64,000 bases of DNA from Phycisphaerales bacterium (GTDB lineage: Bacteria > Planctomycetota > Phycisphaerae > Phycisphaerales > UBA1924). This document shows, one piece after another, positions 35,880-43,594 of this stretch (position 1 is its first letter; each line of letters begins with the position of its first letter). The translations under genes were made by a program, and so were the position numbers. The DNA is taken from the NCBI GenBank assembly GCA_040221175.1, contig JAVJVK010000004.1:124001-188000 (forward strand). The letters run 5' to 3'. The notes under the pieces are model-generated. The model had not been told where the DNA came from, did no database searches, and saw nothing but the letters and a program-made list of their open reading frames with translations.

Positions 35880-37290
35880 GCACGTGCTCGTTGCCCACAC
35901 CGCCGGCCAGCGCCGCGTTGTCGCGGCCTGCTGCCAGCGATCGCGCGATGCGGGCGTGCACCCCGGCCTGCCGGTGGCCCAGGCCCGCGCGGTGCTGCCG
36001 GCCGGCACGGTGCGCCTGGAGGAGGCGACCCCCGCAGCCGACGCCGCGCGCCTGCGGGCCCTGGCGGTGTGGGCCCGGCGGTTCTCGCCGCTGGTGCAGG
36101 TCGATGGGGCAGATGGTCTGTGGCTGGACATCACCGGCTGTGCGCACCTGTTCGGTGGTGAAGAGGGCATGTGCAAGGCCGTGCGCCATGGGCTTGCGAA
36201 GCTGGGAATCTCGACGCGCGTTGCCATCGCCGACACGCACGGCTGCGCGTGGGCGGTGGCACGATTCGGTGACATGGACATCGCGATCGTCCCGGTAGGC
36301 GGGCAGCGCAAGGCAATGTCACCATTGCCGATCGCCGCGCTGGGGCTGCATGCGAAGACGAACCGCGCCCTGGAAGAACTGGCCATCGACCGCGTCGGGC
36401 ACCTGCTGGACATCCCCCGCGGCGTCCTGCCCGCCCGGTTCGGCAAGGAACTGCTGCTGGCGCTCGACTGCACCCTTGGCCACGCCATGGAGCCGCTCGA
36501 CCCCGTCCGGCCCGTGGCGCCGTGCCGGGCCGAACGCGCGTTCGATGGGTACACGACGAATGTGGAGCCCATCGAATTGGCGATCCGCGAATTGCTGGGC
36601 GAGGCGTGCGGTCAGTTGGAAGAACGCGGCCGCGGCGCGCGACGGCTGGTCGTCGAGCTGGGCCGGTACGAGCTCGAGCCGGTGCGGCTGGTGATTGCCC
36701 TGAGCGTGCCCAGCCGCGACCCCAAGCACCTCTGGACGCTCGTGCGGCCCAGGCTCGAGCGGGCCCATCTTGGGTTTGGGGTCGATCGCGTGGCGGTGAC
36801 GACGACGCGCGATGCGCCCATGCCTGGCGCGCAAGCCGAGCAATGGGAGGACCGTGCGCGATCGAGCAAGGCAGCGGCGGGCGAGTTGGTCGACGTGCTC
36901 GCGGGGCGATTGGGCGCCAACGCCGTGCGCGGCGCGGTGCTGACCCAGTCTCACCTGCCCGAGCGGGCCTTCGACTGGACGGCGCCCCTGGCTGCGCAGG
37001 CGCACGACGTTCGCCCACCGGGCACGCGTCCGACGTTGCTCTTCGAGCCGCCGATGGAGACCACCGCCGTGGCGCTCACGCCCGATGGCCCGGTTCACCG
37101 CATCCGCTGGCAGGGCGAGGACCGCGTCGTGGTCTCGTGCGTCGGGCCTGAACGCCTTGGCCACGAGTGGTGGCGAGGGCGCGGCTCCACGCGCGACTAC
37201 TTCCGCGTGCGCTGCGAGGACGGCACGTGCCTCTGGGTGGCACGCGCGAGAGAGACCGGCCGGTGGTATGTGCACGGTGTGTGGGCCTGA
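35782..37290 (+). CDS. imuB: ImuB, Y-family-like mutasome scaffold
   Basis: A 502-residue protein starting MPRALSVWMPMLPIDLLRRR, the typical ImuB N-terminus. Y-polymerase features follow: GVHPGLPVAQARAVLP, RRFSPLVQVDGADGLWLDITG, HLFGGEEGM, and the helix-hairpin-helix RVGHLLDIPRGVLPARFG. The catalytic acidic residues of true Y polymerases are not all conserved in ImuB, which serves mainly to bring DnaE2 to the beta clamp. The C-terminal part is compatible with clamp binding. It starts inside imuA and is followed 11 bases later by dnaE2. Confidence 0.93.
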   Translation: MPRALSVWMPMLPIDLLRRRDRAGGLMRPARGEHVLVAHTAGQRRVVAACCQRSRDAGVHPGLPVAQARAVLPAGTVRLEEATPAADAARLRALAVWARRFSPLVQVDGADGLWLDITGCAHLFGGEEGMCKAVRHGLAKLGISTRVAIADTHGCAWAVARFGDMDIAIVPVGGQRKAMSPLPIAALGLHAKTNRALEELAIDRVGHLLDIPRGVLPARFGKELLLALDCTLGHAMEPLDPVRPVAPCRAERAFDGYTTNVEPIELAIRELLGEACGQLEERGRGARRLVVELGRYELEPVRLVIALSVPSRDPKHLWTLVRPRLERAHLGFGVDRVAVTTTRDAPMPGAQAEQWEDRARSSKAAAGELVDVLAGRLGANAVRGAVLTQSHLPERAFDWTAPLAAQAHDVRPPGTRPTLLFEPPMETTAVALTPDGPVHRIRWQGEDRVVVSCVGPERLGHEWWRGRGSTRDYFRVRCEDGTCLWVARARETGRWYVHGVWA

Positions 37291-37301
37291 GGATCGCCGC
37301 G

Positions 37302-40300
37302 ATGCCCGAGAACGAGTTTCCGAAGATCAAGGCCCACCCCTTCCGCGAAGCCCAGCAACGCCGGGGCGATGCCCCCACGCCCGCACAGCTCGCGGCGACG
37401 CCCTACGCCGAACTGGCGGTGACGAGCAACTACACGTTCCTCACCGGCGCGAGCCATCCCGAGGAGTTCGTCGATCGCGCTGCCGACCTGGGCCACGCCG
37501 CCGCGGCCATCGCCGACACCAACACACTGGCCGGCGTGGTGCGCGCGCACGTGGCGGCAAAGGAGCGCGGCATCCCGCTGGCCGTCGGATCGCGGTTGGT
37601 GATGGGCGACGGGCTGGCGATGCTGGCGTTCGCGACCGATCGCCCGGCGTACAGCCGCCTGAGCCGCCTGCTGACGCTGGGCAAACGCCGGGCCCCCAAG
37701 GGCGAGTGCCATCTGGAGCTGCACGACCTGCTCGAGCACCAAGCCGGCCTGCTCGCCGTCGTCGTGCCGCCGGCCGTGCTCGACGAGGACTTCATCGCGG
37801 TGCTGCACGGCATGCGCGAGACCTTCGATGATCGCCTCTCGATGGCTGCCGCGCGCACCTACCGGCCCGACGACCACGAGCGGTTCGCGCAGCTCGCCGC
37901 GCTCTCGCAGTACACCCGCGTGCCGCTGGTTGCCAGCAACGACGCGCACTACCACGACCCCGGCCGCCGCGAGCTGCAGGACGTGCTCACGTGCATTCGC
38001 CACGGCTGCACGGTCGACACCGCCGGCTATCGGCTGCACCCCAACGCCGAGCGGCACCTGAAGCCCGCCGACGAGATGGCCCGGCTGTTCCGCGATCTGC
38101 CCGGCGCCGTCGAGCGAGCGGCCGAGGTCGCGTTACGGGCGACAGCGTTCAGCATGGACGAGCTGCGATACCAGTACCCCGCCGAGGCCTGCCCCGAAGG
38201 CATGAGCCCGCCGGCCTACCTGCGGCGCGAGACGCTGCGCGGGGCCGAGCGTCGCTACCCGGATGGCGTACCCGAGAAGGTTCGTGGCACGATCGAGCAT
38301 GAATTGGCCTTGATCGCCGAGCTTGGCTACGAGGCGTACTTCCTGACGTGCTACGACATCATGAACTTTGCGCGCATGCGCGGCATCCTGTGCCAGGGGC
38401 GGGGCGGGGCGGCCAACAGCGCGGTGTGTTACTGCCTTGGCATCACAGAGGTCGACCCCTCCACGCACAGCGTGCTCTTCGAGCGTTTTATAAGTCGAAG
38501 CCGGGGCGAGCCGCCGGACATCGACATCGACTTCGAGCACGAGCGCCGCGAGGAGGTCATCCAGTACCTCTACCAGAAATACGGGCGCGACCGTGCGGCA
38601 TTGACGGCCGAGGTCATTACCTACCGCGGACGCAGCGCCGTGCGCGAGGTGGGCAAGGCGCTGGGCCTCTCGCTCGACGGCGTCGATACGCTGGCCCGCA
38701 ACCTCGACCGCTGGGGCGACGACCCGGGAGACGGGCGTATTCGTGAGGCGGGATTCGATCCCGAAGATCCCACGATGGGCCGCATCATGCGCCTGACGCG
38801 CGAGCTGATCGGTTTCCCGCGGCACCTGTCCCAGCACGTGGGCGGCTTCGTCATCACCAACGGCCCGCTGCACGACCTGGTCCCCATCGAGAACGCGGCG
38901 ATGGAAGACCGCACGGTCATCGAATGGGACAAGGACGACATCGACGCGATGGGGATGTTGAAGGTTGATTGCCTGGGGCTTGGGATGCTGACGTGCGTGC
39001 GCAAGTCACTGGAATTTAGCGGATCGCAGACGTTCAATCGATTCCGGGGCATCATCGGCAGCATGGCCGATCCGGCCGTCTACGACATGATCTGTCGGGC
39101 TGACACCGTCGGGGTGTTCCAGATCGAGAGCCGGGCGCAGATGTCTATGCTGCCGCGTTTGAAGCCCCGGTGCTTCTACGACCTGGTCATCGAGGTCGCC
39201 ATCGTCAGGCCCGGGCCGATTCAGGGCGACATGGTGCACCCATACCTCCGGCGGCGCGAGGGGGCCGAGCCGGTCAGCTTTCCCAGCGAGGAGGTCCGGG
39301 CCGTACTCGAGCGCACGCTTGGCGTGCCCCTGTTCCAGGAGCAGGCGATGCAACTTGCCATCTGCGCGGGCGGGTTCACGCCCGACGAGGCCGATGCTCT
39401 GCGCCGCGCCATGGCCGCGTGGAAGCGCAAGGGCGACCAGATCTACCGCTTCGGGCAGAAGCTGGTCGACGGCATGACCGCCAACGGCTACCCGCGCGAC
39501 TTCGCCGAGCGGTGCTTCGAGCAGATCCGCGGCTTCAGCGAGTACGGCTTCCCGGAATCGCACGCGGCCAGCTTCGCCATCCTCGTGTGGGTGTCGTGCT
39601 GGCTCAAGCGGCACGAGCCCGCGGCGTTCTGTGCGGCCCTCATCAACAGCCAGCCGATGGGCTTCTACCAGCCCGCCCAGATCGTCCGCGACGCCAGGGA
39701 GCACGGCGTCGAGGTTCGGCCCATCGACGTAAACAAGAGCGCGTGGGATTGCACATTGGAGGGAAGAGACGAAGAGATAGAGAGACGACGAGACGAAGTG
39801 AAGAATGAGGATCCAACCTCATGGGGATCAAACGGGCCGGCGGTGCGGCTGGGGATGCGGCTGGCAAAGGGGATGGTCGAGGCCGATGCGCATCGAATCG
39901 CCGACGCGGTGGCGATGCACGGGCCGTTCGAGACCGTCGAAAGGTTGTGGCGGGCAAGCCAGGTAAGCGTGCGGAGCCTGCGGGCGCTGGCCAATGCCGA
40001 CGCGTTCAACTCCATGGGACTCGACCGCCAGCGGGCGCTCTGGCAGATCAAGCCGCTGCGCGATGATCCGCTGCCGCTGTTCGACCCGATCGAAAGGGAC
40101 GCCAACCGCGACACCGACGCGCTGGACGACCTGCCGGCCGTGCCCGCCAACCGCATGGTGCTGGAGGACTACGCCAGCATGGGCTTGTCGCTCAAGGCGC
40201 ACCCGATGTCGTTCATCCGCGAGACGCTCGATACCCGAGGCGTGACGCCCACCAGCGACCTCCGCCGCGAGAGGCTGTGCCCGCAGGGCCGGGAGGTCTC

Positions 40301-40571
40301 CGTCGCAGGCCTGGTGCTCATGCGCCAGCGACCCGGGACGGCGTCGGGCGTGGTGTTTATTACCCTCGAAGACGAGACCGGCATCGCGAACCTTATTCTG
40401 TGGAAGGACACCTTCGAGCAGTTCCGCCGCGTGGCACGGCTCAGCCGCGTAATGCTCGCCCACGGCCGGATCGAGCGGCAGGGCGAGGTGGTGCACGTGC
40501 ACGTACATCGGCTGGAATGCCTGGACGAGCAACTCGACACGCTCGTGGTCAAGTCGCGCGATTTTCACTAG
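37302..40571 (+). CDS. dnaE2: error-prone DNA polymerase III alpha subunit, DnaE2 (ImuC)
   Basis: A 1089-residue C-family polymerase. The PHP domain begins YAELAVTSNYTFLTGASHPEE. The catalytic palm has RGGAANSAVCYCLGIT and EPPDIDIDFEHERREE (catalytic Asp pair). FGIESRAQMSML-type (here FQIESRAQMSML) and FSEYGFPESHAASFA are DnaE2 signatures. A C-terminal OB fold reads REVSVAGLVLMRQRPGTASG. An ATG at 37302 with GAGGAT upstream is chosen; the open frame before it lies inside imuB. A lysine-, glutamate- and arginine-rich insertion of about 22 residues (near 820-842) follows WDCTLEG, and its DNA is purine-rich unlike its surroundings. Confidence 0.96.
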   Translation: MPENEFPKIKAHPFREAQQRRGDAPTPAQLAATPYAELAVTSNYTFLTGASHPEEFVDRAADLGHAAAAIADTNTLAGVVRAHVAAKERGIPLAVGSRLVMGDGLAMLAFATDRPAYSRLSRLLTLGKRRAPKGECHLELHDLLEHQAGLLAVVVPPAVLDEDFIAVLHGMRETFDDRLSMAAARTYRPDDHERFAQLAALSQYTRVPLVASNDAHYHDPGRRELQDVLTCIRHGCTVDTAGYRLHPNAERHLKPADEMARLFRDLPGAVERAAEVALRATAFSMDELRYQYPAEACPEGMSPPAYLRRETLRGAERRYPDGVPEKVRGTIEHELALIAELGYEAYFLTCYDIMNFARMRGILCQGRGGAANSAVCYCLGITEVDPSTHSVLFERFISRSRGEPPDIDIDFEHERREEVIQYLYQKYGRDRAALTAEVITYRGRSAVREVGKALGLSLDGVDTLARNLDRWGDDPGDGRIREAGFDPEDPTMGRIMRLTRELIGFPRHLSQHVGGFVITNGPLHDLVPIENAAMEDRTVIEWDKDDIDAMGMLKVDCLGLGMLTCVRKSLEFSGSQTFNRFRGIIGSMADPAVYDMICRADTVGVFQIESRAQMSMLPRLKPRCFYDLVIEVAIVRPGPIQGDMVHPYLRRREGAEPVSFPSEEVRAVLERTLGVPLFQEQAMQLAICAGGFTPDEADALRRAMAAWKRKGDQIYRFGQKLVDGMTANGYPRDFAERCFEQIRGFSEYGFPESHAASFAILVWVSCWLKRHEPAAFCAALINSQPMGFYQPAQIVRDAREHGVEVRPIDVNKSAWDCTLEGRDEEIERRRDEVKNEDPTSWGSNGPAVRLGMRLAKGMVEADAHRIADAVAMHGPFETVERLWRASQVSVRSLRALANADAFNSMGLDRQRALWQIKPLRDDPLPLFDPIERDANRDTDALDDLPAVPANRMVLEDYASMGLSLKAHPMSFIRETLDTRGVTPTSDLRRERLCPQGREVSVAGLVLMRQRPGTASGVVFITLEDETGIANLILWKDTFEQFRRVARLSRVMLAHGRIERQGEVVHVHVHRLECLDEQLDTLVVKSRDFH

Positions 40572-40594
40572 GCCCGGGGCACTATCCTTTTCCC

Positions 40595-41296
40595 ATGTGC
40601 GGACGATACACGTACAAGTTCACCTGGCGGCAGATCCACGAGCAGCTCACGGCGTTCGACCTTGCCCTGGCCGACGCGGCGCTGCAGTGTGCCGATCCAC
40701 CGCCGCGGTACAACGTGGCCCCGACGACCGACGTGCCCGTACTGCGAGCCATCAAGGACAAAACGCACGTCTTCAAGACCGCGCAGATGCGGTGGTGGCT
40801 CGTGCCATCGTGGTCCAAGGAACCCAGCACGAAGTACCCGATGTTCAACGCGCGGAGCGAGGACGCGGCGAAGAAGCCGTCGTTCCGCGGGCCGTTCAGG
40901 TATAAGCGGTGCATCATCCCCGCCAGCGGCTTCTACGAATGGAAGAAGCTTGGAGAAAAGCAGAAGCAGCCCTACTACATCACCCGGGCCGACGGACAGG
41001 TGCTGTACTTCGCCGGCCTGTGGGACTGCTGGCGGGACGAGCTGGAATCGTGCGCAATCCTGACCACATCGCCCAACGCCGAGATGGGCCAGTTGCACAA
41101 CCGCATGCCCTGCATCCTCGAACCCGAGAACCTCTGGCAGTGGTGCGACCCGGCCCAGAAAGAGCCCGAGGCCGTCCAGCCCCTGCTCGGCCCCGCGCCG
41201 GACGGCATCCTCGAGACCACGCCGGTGTCGACGCGGGTGGGCAACGTCCGCAACGACGACCCGGATCTGACCGAGGCCGTCGAGCCGGCGGACTGA
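40595..41296 (+). CDS. SRAP domain protein (YedK/HMCES family), abasic-site protection
   Basis: A 233-residue SRAP protein. The catalytic Cys2 is exposed in MCGRYTYKF after removal of Met. Other active-site motifs are RYNVAPTTDV, WWLVPSWSK, FNARSEDA, CIIPASGFYEWKK (Glu), and LHNRMPCIL (His). The family forms a thiazolidine cross-link with abasic sites in single-stranded DNA and so shields them. It lies 23 bases after dnaE2 on the same strand; a TATCCT box 6 bases before the ATG may give it a promoter of its own. The context ties it to damage tolerance. Confidence 0.95.
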   Translation: MCGRYTYKFTWRQIHEQLTAFDLALADAALQCADPPPRYNVAPTTDVPVLRAIKDKTHVFKTAQMRWWLVPSWSKEPSTKYPMFNARSEDAAKKPSFRGPFRYKRCIIPASGFYEWKKLGEKQKQPYYITRADGQVLYFAGLWDCWRDELESCAILTTSPNAEMGQLHNRMPCILEPENLWQWCDPAQKEPEAVQPLLGPAPDGILETTPVSTRVGNVRNDDPDLTEAVEPAD

Positions 41297-41312
41297 GGAC
41301 GTAGTCGGCGCA

Positions 41313-41339
41313 CAACAAACGGGACCCTGACGGGTCCCG
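41313..41339 (-). terminator. rho-independent terminator after tRNA-Val
   Basis: On the minus strand CGGGACCC and GGGTCCCG form an 8-pair stem with a 4-base loop, followed by TTTGTTG. It ends the tRNA transcript. Its stem lies just after the SRAP gene stop and could also slow the opposing transcript, though no T-run follows on that strand. Confidence 0.85.
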
Positions 41340-41345
41340 AAAAGT

Positions 41346-41419
41346 GGGCGATACAGGACTTGAACCTGTGACCTCCTCGATGTCAACGAGGCGCGCTAGC
41401 CAACTGCGCTAATCGCCCG
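41346..41419 (-). tRNA. tRNA-Val(GAC)
   Basis: A 74-nt cloverleaf on the minus strand. The acceptor stem GGGCGAT pairs with ATCGCCC, the D arm is GCGC...GCGC, and the anticodon stem CCTCG/CGAGG closes the loop TTGACAT, giving anticodon GAC. The T arm is ACAGG TTCAAGT CCTGT and the discriminator is A. CCA is not encoded. A terminator follows. Confidence 0.97.
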
Positions 41420-41462
41420 GAATGTCGCCGCGAAGCCCTTGCAAGCCTCCCGCGGGGCGGAG

Positions 41463-41468
41463 AGTATA
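41463..41468 (-). promoter_or_regulatory. candidate -10 box for tRNA-Val
   Basis: TATACT on the minus strand lies about 44 bases upstream of the mature tRNA. The -35 region is not well matched. On the plus strand of the same 206-base gap, TACAAT at 41499-41504 may serve the following exported-protein gene. Confidence 0.4.
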
Positions 41469-41625
41469 TCGGCCCGCAACCCCCGCGGCGAGAGTCCGTA
41501 CAATCTTCGGGTCGCCGACCAGCCGGGCCATGCCACTGCGGTGTCCGCCCGGCCCCACCCATCGCGGCGATCGGCCCCGGGCCCCCCTCCCCCCACGCAC
41601 CCCGCCCGGGCACAGGAGGCCGCCC

Positions 41626-42570
41626 ATGCGCGCCACGACACCCATGCTGCTTGCCCTTGTCGGCTCGCTTTCGACCCTGGCGAACGCCCAGGATGCCCCC
41701 GGGCCGGCCGCCCCGGCCCCGAGCTCGCTGCCAACGGTCGAGCCGCCGGCCGAACTCGAACGCCCCGAAGACGTGCAGGAAGCCCTGCGGGCCCACCACC
41801 TGCGCCGCGAGCAGCTCGAGGTCGAGCTCCGCCGCATCCGGCACACCTACTTCCGAAACCCGCGCGCAAAGGACCTGCGGGCTGCGGGCATCGAGAAGCT
41901 CAAGGAGTACAACGACCCGGCGATCTTCGAGTCGATGATCGAGATGTTCAGCCGCAGCGGCGACGACGTGATCGAGGCGATCATGGGCCATCTGGCCGAG
42001 CTCGACACGCCCGAGGCACTGGCGACCATCGCCTGGACGGCCGTGTTCGACACGCACCCGCGCCGCCGCTCGATGGCCACGGACGTGCTGGCCAACTCGC
42101 TCAAGAACCGAGAAGCCCCACACACGGTCAAGAGCGTGGTCGCCGACGGCCTGCGCCGCAGCCACGACCCGCACGTAGCCAACGCCGCCGGCCTTGCGGC
42201 AACCTTGAAGATGGCCGACGCGATCCCCGCGATGATTGCAAGCCAGGTCGTCGGCCGCGGCACCGGCAGCGACGGCGGCGCGCTCGCCTACATCCTCATC
42301 GGCCAGCAGCAGGCGTTCGTGAGCGACCTGGAGCCGGTCGTTGGCGACAGCGCCGTCGCGTTCGACCCCGAGCTGAGCGTCGTGACCGAGGGCGTCGTGC
42401 TCCGCGTGCTCGACTCGGTCGTGGTGACCTACCGCGTCGAGGTGCACGAGGCGCTCGTTCGCCTGACCAGCGACCTGAGCGGCAAGGACACCAGCTACCT
42501 GGGCTGGGACGTGCCCAAGTGGCGGAAGTGGTATACGAAGGAGTTTCTGCCCGGACGCGGACCGACCTGA
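41626..42570 (+). CDS. exported HEAT-like repeat protein
   Basis: A 314-residue protein with a signal peptide (residues 1-22, ending TLANAQ) and a Pro-rich linker. Helical repeats of HEAT/ARM character follow: DPAIFESMIEMFSRSGDDVI, TPEALATIAWTAVFDT, ANAAGLAATLKMADAIPAMI. The C-terminus ends with YLGWDVPKWRKWY, a motif often seen at the end of planctomycete HEAT-repeat proteins. CAGGAGG precedes the ATG at 41626. It is convergent with the ABC ATPase gene. It probably binds a protein partner; no enzyme motif is present. Confidence 0.85.
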   Translation: MRATTPMLLALVGSLSTLANAQDAPGPAAPAPSSLPTVEPPAELERPEDVQEALRAHHLRREQLEVELRRIRHTYFRNPRAKDLRAAGIEKLKEYNDPAIFESMIEMFSRSGDDVIEAIMGHLAELDTPEALATIAWTAVFDTHPRRRSMATDVLANSLKNREAPHTVKSVVADGLRRSHDPHVANAAGLAATLKMADAIPAMIASQVVGRGTGSDGGALAYILIGQQQAFVSDLEPVVGDSAVAFDPELSVVTEGVVLRVLDSVVVTYRVEVHEALVRLTSDLSGKDTSYLGWDVPKWRKWYTKEFLPGRGPT

Positions 42571-42610
42571 GGCAAGTGGCCCGGGCTTGCGCCAGGGTCT
42601 CGCTGCGCCC

Positions 42611-43564
42611 CTACTGCACCAGCCCCTTCGTCAACCGCATGAACGCCGTCTCAAGGTTTACCGCTTCTTCGGTGAAGCTCGCCAGCCGGAAGCCGTTGTT
42701 GATCAGGATGCTCGGCACGTCGGCGATGGCGACGGCGCCTTGCTGATCCAGCGTCGCGTGGATCTCGACACCGTCGTCGCCGTCGACCAAGTCGGCCTTC
42801 TTCACGCCCGGCAGCTTCTTGAGCACCTCGGCCGCCTCGGGGCTGCGCTCGGTCACGCGGATGTGCAGCACCTGTCCCACGCGGGCACGGCCGAGCGCTT
42901 CGCGCACGGTGCCCGTGTAGAGCAGTTTGCCCTGCTCGATGATGCCCACGACGTTGCACAGCTCGGCCAGCTCGTGCAGGATGTGGCTGGAGATCAGGAT
43001 GGTCTTGCCCATCCGCTTGAGTTCCTTGAGCAGCTCTCGGATCTCGATGCGGGCGCGGGGGTCAAGGCCTGACGCAGGCTCGTCCATCAGCAGCACTTTG
43101 GGGTCATGCAGCAGCACCCGCGCGACGCTCAGCCGCTGCTGCATGCCACGGCTCAGGCTGTTCACCTCCGCGGTTGCCTTGTAGGTCAGGTCGGTCAGTT
43201 CGAGCACGTCGTTGACCACCGTCTTGCGCTGCTTGCCGTGGATGTCGTACGCGGCGGCGAAGAACTCGAGGTACTCGGTGACGACCATGTCTTCATACGC
43301 GCCCATGAAGTCGGGCACGTAACCAATCAATGGACGGATGAGCCGGTTCTGGTAGCCGATCGTGTGCCCGGCGACCTGCGCCTGGCCGCTGCTGGGCTTG
43401 AGCAGGGTGGCCAGGATCTTGATCGTCGTGGTCTTGCCCGCGCCATTCGGGCCGATGAAGCCGAAGCAATCGCCCTCGTCGATGGCCAGGTTGAGGTTGT
43501 CAAGGGCTACGAGGTCGCCGTAGCGCTTGGTCAGGTTGATGGTCTCGATGATCGGCACGGTCAC
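42611..43564 (-). CDS. ABC transporter ATP-binding protein
   Basis: A 317-residue ATPase. Walker A GPNGAGKTTT lies near residue 40, the Q-loop region is YVPDF, the signature LSRGMQQRL, Walker B VLLMDEPASGLDP, and the H-loop ISSHIL. The C-terminal 80 residues form the accessory domain seen in ABC-2 type and GldA/NatA-like exporters. The start is a GTG, either at 43564 or two codons later at 43558, where AGAGGA is better spaced. It follows the 825-residue membrane-protein gene by 30 bases. No permease gene is present in the operon. Confidence 0.95.
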   Translation of the reverse strand: MTVPIIETINLTKRYGDLVALDNLNLAIDEGDCFGFIGPNGAGKTTTIKILATLLKPSSGQAQVAGHTIGYQNRLIRPLIGYVPDFMGAYEDMVVTEYLEFFAAAYDIHGKQRKTVVNDVLELTDLTYKATAEVNSLSRGMQQRLSVARVLLHDPKVLLMDEPASGLDPRARIEIRELLKELKRMGKTILISSHILHELAELCNVVGIIEQGKLLYTGTVREALGRARVGQVLHIRVTERSPEAAEVLKKLPGVKKADLVDGDDGVEIHATLDQQGAVAIADVPSILINNGFRLASFTEEAVNLETAFMRLTKGLVQ

Positions 43565-43594
43565 GTCCTCTGTCGGCGCCTGGCGCCGGTCTCA

